Assembly: GCA_032622095.1 (NCBI GenBank)
Contig: CP136064.1
Span: 171,872,310 to 171,936,309, forward strand
Length of the DNA: 64,000 bases
Direction: 5' to 3'
From: Siphonodentalium dalli
Lineage: Eukaryota; Mollusca; Scaphopoda; Gadilida; Siphonodentaliidae
The notes beneath the pieces were generated by a model. The model saw only the letters and a program-made list of their open reading frames with translations, was not told the DNA's origin and did not search any database. This document shows, in pieces, positions 1 to 14,510 of the stretch. Every line of letters begins with the position of its first letter. The stretch's first letter is position 1. The position numbers and the translations under genes are program-made.

Positions 1-45
1 GGTACCAGAAACGTAACTAACCAGCCGGTATCATTCAGCACATAC

Positions 46-115
46 CTCGATCAGTTACAGCTTCTGCTAGTTTCATCATCTTATCTTTAGCTGTGTTCAA
101 TAGTGGTTCCTCAAG
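46..115 (-). CDS. ANKIB1: ANKIB1 exon 15 (last exon in window)
   Basis: 70 bp, residues 593-615 plus one base: [18 protein letters not shown] and AVTDR, matching the conserved LE-LL-TAK-KM helix. The acceptor is TCATTGTCCACAG|CTT and the donor ATCGAG|GTATGT at 45-40. The gene continues beyond the left edge. Confidence 0.88.
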
Positions 116-3100
116 CTGTGGACAATGAATACACCATAATTATAAAAGCATGAATCAGCCATATGAAAGTGTCAATGACACTGTAGCTCAACTTGGAAAG
201 GGAAAAATTTCATGTGTTACAGTCAATGGAGTGATTAGGAATGTGGAATGTTGAAAGGCCTACTAGTTATGGAAATAGTAAAATCCAAGATGGCTGCTGG
301 CGGTCATGTTTTTTGGCCGAATAACCCCAAAAAGACTCGTTCCCATCTACATGTCATTGTTAACAGCAGTACGAGCTGTAGCCCGCGCCAATGGATTGAA
401 TTTTGAAATGCAAGATGGCCACTGGCAGCTATGTTTTAATGGCGAATAACCCCAAAATGACTCGTTCCCATCTACATGTCAATGTCAACATTCCAGACAA
501 ATTTCATAAAGATCAGACCAAAGGTACGACCTGTAGCCCGCGCCAAAGAATTTAGTCATGCCAAGAGTAAAATCCAAGATGGCAGCTAGCGGCCATGTTT
601 TTTGGCCGATGACCCCAAAATGACTCGTTCCCATCTACATGTCATTGTTAACATCCATGACAAATTTCATGAAGATCTGACCAAAGCTACGACCTGTAGC
701 CCGCACCAAAGGATTTAGTCATGCAAAGAGTAAAATCCAAGATGGCTGTTGGCGGCCATGTTTTCTGAACGAACGATCCCAAAATGACTCGTTCCCATCT
801 ACATGTCATTGTTAACATCCATGACATATTTCATGAAGATCTGACCAAAGCTACGACCTGTAGCAAAAGCCAAAGGATTTAGTCATGCAAAGAGTAAAAT
901 CCAAGATGGCTGCTCGCAGCCGTGTTTTTCGGCCGAATGACCCCAAAATGACTCGTTCCCATCTACATGTCATTGTTAACATCCATGACAAATTTCATGA
1001 AGATCTGACCAAAGCCACGACCTGTAGCCCGCGCCAAAGGATTTAGTCATGCAAAATGTAAAATCCAAGATGGCTGCTGGGCTGGTGGCCATGTTTTTTG
1101 GCCGAACGACCCCAGAATGACTCGTTCCCATCTACATGTCAATATTAACATCCATGCAAAATTTCATTATGATCAGACAAGCAGTACGACCTGTAGCCCG
1201 CGCCAATGGATTGAATTTTGAAATCCAAGATGGCCGCTGGCAGCCATGTTTTTATGCTGAACGACCCCAGAATGACTCGTTCCCATCTACATGTCAATAT
1301 TAACATCCATGACAAATTTCATGATGATCAGACAAGCAGTACGACCTGTAGCCCGCACCAATGGATTGAATTTTGAAATCCAAGATGGCCACCAGTGGCC
1401 ATGTTTTTTGGCCGAATAACCCCAAAATGACTCGTTCCCATCTACATGTCAATGTCAACATTCATGACAAATTTCATAAAGATCAGACAAAAGGTACGAC
1501 CTGTACCCCGCGCCAAAGGATTTAGTAATGCAAAGAGTAAAATCCAAGATGGCTGCTGGCGGCCATGTTTTTCGGCCGAACGACCCCAAAATGACTCGTT
1601 CCCATCTACATGTCAATATTAACATCCATGACAAATTTCATGATGATCAGACGAACAATACGACCTGTAGCCCGTGCAATGGATTGAATTTTGAAATCCA
1701 AGATGGCCGCCAGTGGCCATGTTTTTTGGCCGAATGACCCCAAAATGACTCGTTCCCATCTACATGTCAATGTCAACATTCATGACAAATTTCATAAAGA
1801 TCAGACCAAAGGTACGACCTGTAGCCCGCGCCAAAGGAAATTGTTGACGGACACACGCACAAACAGACACACGCACACACAGACGACGGACGCCAAACCA
1901 TGGCAATAGCTCAAACTTACAAAGTAAGTTGAACTAATAATGATAATAATGGTGCTTATTTAGCGCTTATCTCCAGTACAAACGAACCCTAAGCACTTTA
2001 CATTATCACCCCAGCTGTTGAGTAATGCCAAGTCTTGTGCCTGCTGCCATTTTACAGGTGCTTCACTAGAGCGGCTAACGCTTATCCAACAATTAGGTGC
2101 ATATTTCTCGTCTAGGTACGAAAAAGAAAGCACAGTCAGTACAAGTGACCTTGCCCATGGATCACAACTTGAAACAGCATGTGGCTCTATAGAGCACACA
2201 AGGCTAATCCAACCAAGCCACTGTTGTGGAGACAATAGTCCACTGGTGAGTGCGAACTCATGCCAGTGCGTTAACACCATTACAAGTCCGACACTCTAAC
2301 CACTGGGCTTCCACTTCCATATGTTCGAATGATATATCCATTCTGAACTCTGAAGCATTGGCGGATGTCCCATGATGATAAAATTCAAAACCTGGAATAA
2401 ACTAAACCTTTTAAAACAATTTACTATTTTGATCTCTCTCAACCTTAAAAGACCAATCAATTATAGCTTTTACTTCATTTACGGCTTAACCGATGCCATT
2501 TTATATTTATTAATTCGACTCACCTCAAAGGGGATAACAGGAAGACAGCTTTGTTAGACTATGCAGTCCCCTGATAATGAGCTACAGAAATGTTTTGTTT
2601 TATTGTTTCTGTGTAATGTATGTATCTGTGTGTGTACATTGGAAATAAATTATCCTATAATATCCTATCCTTTATTTTATTTAAATCACCTTTGTATTAT
2701 TATTATATCCCAGCAGATTCTATTCGTAATTGATGAATGGTTTAATATGTATAGCATCATTTTTGTTATGTCAGTCATTGTCACACTTCTATAGTTTTAA
2801 TGGTTAATGTTTCTCATGCATTTGTAGTGCATTATATATTTAATAAATAATATTGGAAAATAGAATTTTACTAAATACTCATTGACTGGTAGTTCCCTTA
2901 GAAAATGTTCAGATTTTATGCTCAACAAGAGGACCATCGTTTGTTGAACTTATTATCAGAACATTTCCCACTGAAGAATATGAATCCTTCTACAATTGTA
3001 TTAGCATTTCGTCTGTCTATTGTCTGATTTTATTACCTGATTGTCCCTCCAAATGAGTAATTTAGCCCATTCCAATGTAAAATTTGTTATACCATAATAT

Positions 3101-6100
3101 CTGTGTGGGAACTGACTGATGGCTTAGAAATAGGATGATCACCGAATTATGAAGAAGTATCATTATGCGTGAATCACATTCCTCATAACTTCCTTTTACG
3201 GTTACTCATGGGGACACATATCAAATCAAAAATAACAATTATGGCATAAATAAAATACACACACAGTAGCGGAGTAGAGAGTACAAAATGTTCAATACTC
3301 GTGGTAACTTTGGTAAAAGGTTTTAACAAAAGCCTCGTGGTCCCACTCATGGTCAAAATTTGGTACTCTCGGCTACTATGGAAGTACTCTGTATATAACA
3401 GATTGGAGAATCCATTTACTAAGGAACAAGCTAAACCAAACACAGCATTAAGTTGAAATATTAATGATATTGAGGCAATTGTGCGAAGCATACCTTGTAG
3501 CCATTTTCATGAATCGTGGTTAAAACCACTATTAGACTCGTGGTGAAATTTTTTTACTCTTGGCAACCAAATATGGATGTGTTCTATATATAACTGATGG
3601 GAGAATCCACTTAATAAAGAACGTGTAAAACGGATATGGCTCATTCAAGCTTCCAAATTTCGTCAACATAATTTGGAAGGAGGTATAACTTATAAGCTGT
3701 GTTGACAAAAACACGAAATAATGATATATCGGCTCCATATGCTTTTTAAAATACCTGCAATGGTCACAGACATTTTCCACCTTATTTCAATTTGAAAGAA
3801 GTGAAACAAACACTCTTTATTTCTACCATATTAGGAATAGACTAACACGGAACGATCTTTTCTGTACAATGCTGTGCACATGATTGTTGTTTATTTGTGA
3901 TCCAGATACCGTGTTATTATTATGACTACAATGCACCTTCCTGTGACATATTATTCCCGTAGAAAGGTAGTTCAAGTATTTATTGACCTATTTCGATACC
4001 AGGAAAAATTCACAAGTGAATATTATTAGGTGTATTTTGGAGCGCAAACCGCCATGTGGCTTTAAACCTAACAGAGCATTATTTTTAAATGTGATATTAA
4101 AGGAATTGTGTAAAGCATACCTTGTAGCTGTTTTCATGATTCTTAAATCTCGTATAATAATGTACAAATCTGTTTAGCTCCTGCATCTTGGCATTTTTCT
4201 CTTCAGCCTGTGTAAAAAGAAATGGAAACTGATGTTGTTAGTAAAAAGCCAACAATGCCACTTTTTATTTGTTGGTTTATGCATCCTCCTACCCTAAAAA
4301 TTACCAAAATAGAAAAAAAAAGTTAATTTGCAATCAAAACTTGTTTTATTTCCTCTAATGAGGCATATATGTAGATCTATAATGGGGTGTATAGCAAAAT
4401 AAAAAAAATAGTAATAATAATTATCCAGCACCAAGAATGCCAGAATAACATATCAACAAATTTCTGATAGGCTGTAATTGGGGATTAACCTCCCAAAAGT
4501 TCCATTGTAACCAATCAGAAGGAGCCTTTCTGGACAACTGCAGCATTACTACAGCAAACTTTGTCACTATTTTGTGAACTTACTGCCCGGTGGCCTTTTT
4601 TCGAGGCAATGACAGACTCATTTCACCATTACATCTAAGACTGATATGCATTACATTCAATTGAGGATATTTTTAATTTTCCTACCTGATTTTTTGATAA
4701 AACAAGAGATGGACTGTCGTCTGGTGCATACCCCCTTGTGGCATACCGCCTAGTGTGGGCATATCTATGCCTTATGACTGCTATACTCAGACAGATGGAC
4801 CCAAAAATCAGCATTGTCATATAAACAAAGATGAATAACTATAGAACAAAAAACCAAAAACAAAACAGTTGAATGTGCCATTAAATGTCCTCATAGTGGT
4901 GAACATCCATACCAAATTTCATTGAGATCCCAGCACAACTGTTGAAGTTACGACATGAACAGACACCAGACGGACCAAAAAGCCAACATTTCCAGATAAA
5001 CAAAGATGTATAACTCTAGAATGGAAAATCCGAACAAAACGATGGAACCCTCTTTTTAATGTCCTCATAGTAGTGAACATCCATACCAAATTTCATTGAG
5101 ATCCCAGTACAACTGTTGAAGTTATGACATGAACAGACACTGGACAGACCAAAAAGCCAACATTTCCAGATAAACAAAGATGAATAACTCTAGAATGGAA
5201 AATCCGAAGAAAACGATGGAACCCTCTATTGAATGCCCTCATAGTAATGAAAATTCATACTAAATTTCATTGAGATCTGAGCACTACTGTTCAAGTTATG
5301 ACATGAACAGACACCAGGCGAACAAAAATTCCAACATTTCCACATAAACAAAGATGAATAACTCTATCTAGAATGGAAAATCCGAACAAAACGATGGAAC
5401 CCTCTATTTAATGTCCTCATAGTAGTGAACAGCCATACCTAATTTTATTGAGATCCGATCACTACTGTTCAAGTTATGACATGAACAGACATCAGACGGA
5501 TGTACGGACGGACGCACGGCACCACGCACGCACGGACAGGTGCAAAACAGTATACCCCCCTTTTTTTTTTAAAAGGGGGTATAATGAAGGTAGAAATAAC
5601 AATTCAGAACCAATGTTATTTATTGCCTTCCACATACCCTATCTTTTAAAACAATTATCAGATAACCAACAAATAATAAAAGTGTAAATGACACTGTAGC
5701 TCAACTTGGATTGGGGGTAATTTCATGTGTTACAGTCAATGGAACGATTAGGAATGCAAAAAGTTTAAATGTCTAAGTAATACTAGATCTTAACATGAAG
5801 AGATATATATAATGTAAAATCCAAGACAGATGCTGGCGGCCATGTTTTCCAATGATTTGGGATGTTTTATCGGTGGGTTTTCCATTGAAAACTATTGGTT
5901 TTACTGGCTACTCACATCACCGGTAAAACTGCATTTCCATCGTAAAACCAACTGATAAACATCTCAAAATCACACCAGATAGTATGTTTATCCCATAATT
6001 TATCACATTGTTTGCATTTATTTGGAAGAATGCAAACTCGTCTTTTACAAACATAAGCAAAGGTGATTACTAGTTGCACAGCATAATGATAATCTATACA

Positions 6101-9100
6101 TATTTTAACATAAAATCTAGATTATGGTACATGAATGTGACAATCAGATATCATTCTGTGTTGATAGGTAGTATAATGTTGTTTACAATTTTCAGAAAAT
6201 CCCACCAAAGAGTCTATTTGTAAACTGCTATAGGAGAGTAATGGAACGGTCTTTGACAAGCCAGATTAGAACAACCGATCTCACAAGCTGGTTTAACCCT
6301 TTCAGGGCCAAGTCCGATTTTTGTATCAACCCATATACCCTGTGCCAATGCATTCTCTTACATATGCGAGTCGACCATAGGTCACCTTGCATATATAAGA
6401 GAATGCATTGGCCTAACAATTCTTCATCATTTGTTATTATTTTTTACAATTTTTAACAATTTTAATAATTTTTTCTTATATTCTTTAACAGACTTATTTT
6501 GTAGGTTTAGTGCCAGGGAATATTATGTTTTTTATGGGCATCAAAATTATTAATATGAATAAATGGTGATAGTTTTGATTTATAACATGCCACTAAGGTT
6601 TTATCCAGTTTGTTTTTAAATTTGTTATAGCATGCTTAAAGGGGTACTGTACGCCATTTTCAATAAATTCCCGGTGATAACAACGATCTATTATCGATAC
6701 TATATAGAAATATAAGTAATTTGAGTCGAAGATGTATTCTGTAAACGCTCAGGTTAATAGGCTATCTTAAAATTTAATAATTTAAAAGTTAATAATTTAA
6801 TATAAATTGATTTTATGGCTCCAGCCATAAAATGGCGTCTCTTAAAATTCGAATTTCCGTGTACAAAACGTAATCAAATTATAATTGAGGGATACCGGAT
6901 TAGGAAAACAATTGCACACACGATCGTTTGAAACATTATGCTTATACGGGGAGAAAACCCAAGCCATTCATTGACTAGTGACGGTACACTAACTTAAATG
7001 AGTATATGGGACTACTAACCATATAATATAATGTTTATTTGATTCATTTGGTTGAAAAATTTACAAAAATTACTCGACAACGACAATTTGTATTTTTGCA
7101 TTCCGGTAAATTTGCCATCCGTAACAATACTTCGTACTCAACAAACTTTCAAAAAATTGAAAAGTTGTTACATTATTCTCCGACTCGGGGATTATAGAAA
7201 CCAACAACAACATCTTGGGTACAGTACCCCTTTAAGCATACCCAAAAGAAATTCAACCCAAAAAACTAAATCTAAAAAAAAAATTAAAAAAATTCTTTAT
7301 TAATTTTTTTAGGGCCGATATTACAGACTGTAAATTAGGGCCGATGAGATCAGCCCCTGGCACTGAAAGGGTTAAAGGGCCACAATGGCTTTGAAGAAGG
7401 TTCATGCAAAAGCACATAAATTTTATAAACGTCTGTAAAACAACTACATGTATCATCAACAAGTATATGTAAAATAGATTGACTTTGTTCTTAGTTTTAT
7501 TATTAGTAACTCTTTGATAAAGAATATATTGCATATTGAAACCATTGTTATGTAAATATTACTGTTACAGTGGCATTACTGATTAAAGTCCAATTAGATT
7601 CCTAAGTCTAATCAGAACTTGACAGTAAACATTGTCAAAAGGTCAAAGCATTGAAAAATAGTATGAAAATCACAGTTGCAATTACTATGCAATCAGCGAT
7701 GTTTCTTGACAAATCACTGTAACAGTTTTGTTTACAAAGCTATCAATAATGAATTCATATAAGAATAAAAGTTTATCTATTTCTCCATGTACTTCTTACC
7801 ATAGCGTCCTGCGAGTGCTTTGGTTGGACTATATTGTGAAAACTTTTCTGACAAAAGTGAAATTACCTCAGTCTTTGCTTCAGAACATATATTATCAACT
7901 TTAGTAACGGCTTCATATCTATTACACTTGAAGTAGCCTCCGGTGCTAGAGTTATGTCTCTTCCATTGTTCCAAGCACACCCAGCAGAAATTATGTTTGC
8001 ACTGAAAGTTAGAAAGTCATCAGTTAAAGGTACACAATCCGATTCAATGGTCCCAATATAATCAGATTCCAACAACAACAACATTTCTTTAAATGCTGCT
8101 TCAGTTATCAGAATTGATTAATTGCAAGCAACAAAATAATGCTAGCCACTGTCAACATAAAATCAAATTCAAAGATTTTCAAGGCTTTGCGCAACATTCG
8201 GTTTTGTCGCCAAACATAATAATGAGCAACATTAGAACTTCTACAGAAATTATTGTATTCCGGGTACTGAAGTGTTGTTTGGGTACCTCCTTTACTGACT
8301 TTTGTTTACCCAAAACTATAATGTGGTTCTCACAAAACCATTAGGCCAAACTTTTTTATTTTTCTGCTTTACGGAATTTTTTAACCTTGTTTTGGTAGGG
8401 TCGGTCGGAAAAAAAATAAAAATAAAAATGCTTGAATCATTTTTTTTTTTTTTGACATTCGCTAAGGTGGTAAATGTGTCTTTATAATTCTCTGTCAGTC
8501 ATTTATAGAGAACACTTTTCGGATGTATATCACAAAATTCAAATCCAGTACTATTATTTGAAACATAGCTCAGATTATTGAATAATATTGAAAAAATCCA
8601 GAAATAAAGGGTTTGTTTTTGTTCAACATTTTAATTATTGAATAAATGGACTCCCCCATTCAGTTATAATGTATACATTGAAAAAGTCCATTATTCATCT
8701 GGATGGATGTCATGGAAAAATAAGTAGCCGACAGATAATATATTTGCAGAAGGATTCCTATTAGTTGGTGGGAAATGTTCAGATAATAAGTTTAGAACTT
8801 GTTGAACTTATTATCTGAACATTTCCTAAGGAATCTACTTGTCTGGTCAATGAGTATTTAGTATAGAGAGGTTAATAAACACATGGGAATGGTGAGATTA
8901 GTGGTACCAGTAGTGATAAATAGTGAATGTGTAACTTGAGCAAACCCACATACTCATTAGTTTGTCATTCCTATCTAAGAAACATTGTGGACTGTTATTG
9001 GTCTTCAGTCATAAAGATCACCATAAATTCCCAGGAATACAAAATGTATTCTAAAGGCCATTTAAAGTTTTAAAGAGATGTCAAGATTTATAGAAAGCAA

Positions 9101-12100
9101 ACAGGTATCTTGGTGGCCAACACATATAAACTCAAGCTGACTTCTCAGTTTTCATCTTGGATGTAGTTAAAAGTAATTAAAGCCAGAGATATCTATAGTT
9201 GGTGTGTCCTATGCATCTTTAATCAGTGAAATGTGGTTAGATAATTTGTTACTGATAAGCAGAAACAGCTGTCGGCTGTGAAAATAAAAATAAAAATTAT
9301 ATTTGATTTTTATTTCCTTGTCGGGCCACATAAAACAGGGTCGGCGGATCCGTAAAACAGTAAAATAAAAAAGTTTGGCCTTATGCAAGTTTTTGGTCTT
9401 TAACCCTTTCATGGCGGGAGCATTGATGGTGCAGCATTAAACACCCTGTGCCAGTGCATTCTGCTATATATGAGAGTCTCCCTATAGGAGACTTGCATAT
9501 ATAAGAGAATGCATTGGCACATGGTTTTTGCTACAATTCAGGAAGCTTCAGTCATGGAAGGGCTAAGCAGCTTCAATTGTTATATTTCAATTTTGCTAGG
9601 CATTATTTTCGTAATATGTTTGTCTCACTTGAGAGTCAAATTTTCCCATTATTGTGACCCTGATTAAAGTTAAAACTTGGAAGTTTGAACTTTGAGTCAT
9701 CTTAGCATTTTGCAGAATACCTGTCTGCTACTATGGAAAGGAGCCAATATGAGAATTTAGTGTTATTTAGCTATAACTCTTGCAATGTGCATTTTATTAT
9801 TCTTCCAACATGATAATTATGATCAAAATATATATAAGAAGACTTGGCATTTTTTGCTATTGAACAGCATCTATGCATAGAATCCTCCGATAGGGGGGCC
9901 ACACAGCATAACCCCACAACAAAGAAGAGATGACCAATGATAACTCTTGATAAATTGTGTGTTTATAAAAAATTGCAATCATAGTCAGGGGTCGTTACTG
10001 TAAACTCTAAAAAAAATTACTGGGAAATTGAATTGCGCTCACTTGAAGCACACTTCTTATCACGGAATTCAAGGCTTGCCATGTCTGCCGTAAGCCTTTT
10101 TCAATGTTTTCAGGCCTTGAACATCCCCTCGTCGAATTCAAGGCCATTCCTTGATACCAAGGACCTGCAGGGACCCTGTATAAAAGTATGCATTAGAATG
10201 GCCTAATGTTCATGTGATTGGGAGATCTAATAATCTAATAACAACATTCAAGCTGTTGTAAGGAATGTTCAGCTGACAAGTTCAACATGTAAACTATTTG
10301 GTGTACTTATAAAAAATAAGGTGACTCCCTCATGGTCTCTTATTTTCTACAGCTACATCTAATTTAGTTCCCATCTGATGAAACAATCTGACATATTTAG
10401 AATGCAGCTAGTGCCGTCGCTTAAACTGTTTATTTCCATGAGGGGGATTTGAGCATCTATTGGAAAGCATTTGGAACATATTTTATTTATCCACCGCACA
10501 TAACTTGCTTTTTGTGGGGAATATCTGTCATTTTTCCTAAGTTTTACATTTGCGACTTCGATGACGCCCTTACATTTATGAGGTCAAGCAAACTAATTAG
10601 TATTCATGACGTGGGGAAAACTGGGGTGCAACTTAGCTTAAAACAATTCGTTGGTTTTGCTTATACTTATTCCAGATTGGCATTGTTCTAATATAGATGA
10701 TTTAGAGCGAAAACACATATATTATGAATTTTTGTATCAATTGCGGTGAATTATGGAGGGTAAAAATGTTTAAAATCACAATGTCATTATGGCAGGTTGA
10801 CGTCCCTAGTTACCTGCACAATTTGCATATAAAATGATGTCATGAAAGTAGTACTAACCTAATAAAGCTACGTTGACCTAATAAAGCTATACAGACGTAA
10901 TAAACGTAACGTTTATTAGGCAGGCTTTATGTACGCAATAGAGGCAGTGAGAGGTGGATACAATCATATATTTTTGTCATAAACCCTAAACAAAATTTCA
11001 TTCTATTGTGAACATTGAAACTAATGTTAATATGATCATACGTAAATGTAATTTGCGCCCGCTTGTTACTGTTCATGGGATTATCGGATGAATTTTTATC
11101 TTTAGAAGGATTTGATGATAAACCGTAACGGGACACAAGAAAATAATATATATGTAAATGATCACATATAACTTAAATGTGGATGTTTATCCTACCCATG
11201 TAAAATACGAGTCTCAGCTGTCTGGCCATCGACGCAGTCCTGTCTGGAGTTTTGCGCGCCGATGTAGGTTGTGACGTCATGATGTACGTCTTGATGTCAT
11301 GACGCCTTTACTGGTTTCCCAAAAAGCAATCTTAAAAGGACTCTGCGATCTTTCAATTGGAACTTAGTTTCCATTTGCTGGCCTTGAACTTTGAGAATAT
11401 TTCTTCAATCTTTTAGGCGGAAATACCGTTAGAAAATGGAAGATAGAATCTAAACGGCCAGTAAGGCCCCTAGAATCCTCTTTCGGGGCAAATAATTTTA
11501 ATAATTTCATAAATATGTAAAAAAAACTTTTTCATGCAATTTCAGTTTTTGTTAACCAGAGCTTTGGTTTAATTTACATTCAATTTTTTAAATATCTTTG
11601 GCTTTAGGAGCATGATTTTCCTACGTACGATGAAGTATTGCTAACATTTACCGGAACAATGTTTTTATTTTTGCCCTGGAGCATTTTGCCCAATTACACA
11701 TTTCGAGGTGGTATTGATCAGTACAAAATGGCGGCCGTCCCCAACAATACTTTTTTGGACTCGTATGACCCTTGAGTTATGAATAAATTATTCTATTTTA
11801 GGTAAGTTCAATCTATTTTTAGAGTGGGCTGAAAAAGTTGATTAGTATATCTCATATCTGCATACGTATACCCTAGGTCGCTTCGCTTCCACGGCTTCGC
11901 CGCGGCAGAGCGGGCGCTATTGGCTGCGGACACACGTATCACAGTTTCGATGGCATAGTAGGTGTGACAATTAATTATGGTGCAATATTGGTGACACTTG
12001 GTCGTCATATTTCTGTGCCATAGTGAGCCATGTCGCCCGCCGCACATTCACACAATGAGTCTTTTCCAAGCTCTATCAGCGTCGAGATCGACATCTCAAT

Positions 12101-14446
12101 GATTTATCTAACCGAATGTCTTGTCGCTGTTGATCTTTACTCAACACGCAATGTTATATTTTAATGCTAACACACAAGTCCACTTGATAACTTAATGAAT
12201 ACCTTGTTTCTGTCAACAGTCATGATTGTTCTTACTAAGAACAAATCACCGGTGTAATTTCTCAGCATATATAAAAATGGGTCAAACATTGCTATCAGTT
12301 ATAAGTGTTATGTCGCGTTCACATGTACGGTCGAATGATGATACGTTGTTGGCCCTTGTGGGTCTGGGCACGTTACTATTGGGAGAACTGGAACGAACAA
12401 AACGACATCTAAATCGTAAGTGCTGGACAAAACCAATGAACTCCACCCTAGAACGGAACCGGTATGGAATTTCTCACAGTCTACTGCAGGAATTAGAAGA
12501 CGCGGATGAGAAAGAATTCACCAACTTCACGAGGTAAATATAAATGTTTATGTTGATAGGTGCATATTACCAGGAGAGTATTACTATTGAGACATAACCA
12601 TTTCACATGGGTGGACAATATAAAATATATTATAGGGTGAGTTGATGGCTGGTGCCACAGTCCCATGATGTACATAGTTCCAGTGCCACCGGGGGCCTAT
12701 ACATTACAACGCATCGTGCGAATGTTCTTGGGTGAGAATGCGTGCGTATTTGCAGTAAAGTTATTTTGGCATTCTGTGTTTTCTGCGTCTGTGTCTTCTG
12801 CGTCGTTTTCAGCGTATAAAATATGGCCCATTCTATGATTGCATATGGGAGGGGGTGATAATTTGTCAAAATATGTTATGAGCTACTTTACATGGTGTTT
12901 TCTTTTTTCTTCAGGCTGAACAAGTCGGAGTTCCATACCGTATTGCAAAAAGTGACCCCATTGATTGCGAAACAAGATACAGTTATGAGATCAGCGTTGA
13001 CTCCATATGAAAAACTTGCCACAACACTCAGATTTCTTGCTACAGGGGAAACGTACACAAGTCTACACTTCACTTCCAGAATCGCCAGATCAACCATTGG
13101 TGCGTTTATTCCGGAAGTTTGTGATGCTATTTACGACACTCTACAGGGAGATTTCTTGAGAATGCCCGAAAACAAGCAAGAGTGGTTGCTCCATGCAGAT
13201 AACTTTGACAAAATGTGGCAGTTTCCTCATTGCTTGGGTGCAATCGATGGGAAACACATTGAAATTCGGAGGCCGTCTGACAGTGCATGCGATCATCGGA
13301 ACTATAAGGACTACGAGAGCATTGTTCTGATGGCTGTAGTTGATGCAACGGGAAAATTTATATGTTATGATCTGGGATCACCAGGGAGTAGTGCTGATGG
13401 TGGCATTTTCAAGGACAGTGGGAAGTGTGATATACAGCAGAACTTCCCAGATGCTAGTCCACTTTCCAGTCCTAACAGAACACTGAGCATACCGTATTTC
13501 CTTGTTGGTGATGACGCTTTCGCATTAAGCAATCACCTAATGAAGCCGTATCCCCATCGAACAGCCATTGGTGATCAGAAAGTTTTCAATTACCGACTTT
13601 CGAGGGCACGTAGGACCGTCGAGTGTGCATTTGGTGTTTTGGTGGCTAGATTTAGAATACTTCTAGGGTCCATACAGTTGGACACCGATAACGTGAATCG
13701 GGTAGTCCGTGCATGCATTGCTCTTCACAATTTTCTTGGGAAGGATGCGGATTTAGGTGTTTCGCAGAGCGGATGTTTACGATATGCTGAACATAATGCA
13801 CAGTTGACTGCAACTGGAGATATTGGAGATTCGACAACTGTTCCGAATGTCGATGCTCGTGAAGTGAGGGACGAACTCAGTGACTTTTTTTTTGATGAGG
13901 GTGCGCTCCCTTTTCAGTGGAGTCTTATTGAGTAATAATTATTATGTGCTTGCAAAATTCAACACTCGATTTAATGAGATTAAACTATAAACTATGTTTT
14001 ATAATGTGTGCGGTTTATGTGTATAGTCGTGTAGTCCCAGTAATATGCCATATGTAAATATTTCGCTGCTTAAATGTAGGTGTCATTGAACTCTTGACAA
14101 TTGTTTTGGTAGTTTTGAAATATTTTTCAAATGACTAATATTAACATGTACTGATATATGATTATAAGGAATGACTTGCTGGTTGATTGGGGTCATTGGT
14201 TTTGACCGGCAGGGTAGTTAAACAAAGTTCGTTTGAATCATTTTGGGATTCACACACTTTATTTAATTACTCTGCCGGTCAAAATCCAATGATCCCAATC
14301 GATCTGCAAGTCGTTCCTTGAGTAACGTATTTACCAAGCTAATTTATCCCCGGAACAACCGTTCTTAACATTAATATATGTGGTTCCGGCGTGTATGGGT
14401 GTGTTTATAAGTTATCTTTTCTGCGTATGTCCAACTTCGAATGTTG

Positions 14447-14510
<64 letters not shown>

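Noticed and set aside
1528-1909. Two plus-strand ORFs with HLHVN-NIHDKFH repeats
   Set aside because: Reading of consecutive tandem units of the P1 element; the frame breaks between units.
1941-2314. Functional tRNA gene
   Set aside because: The A and B boxes are degenerate, no cloverleaf acceptor stem could be drawn, and a long body and simple-repeat tail follow, as in a SINE.
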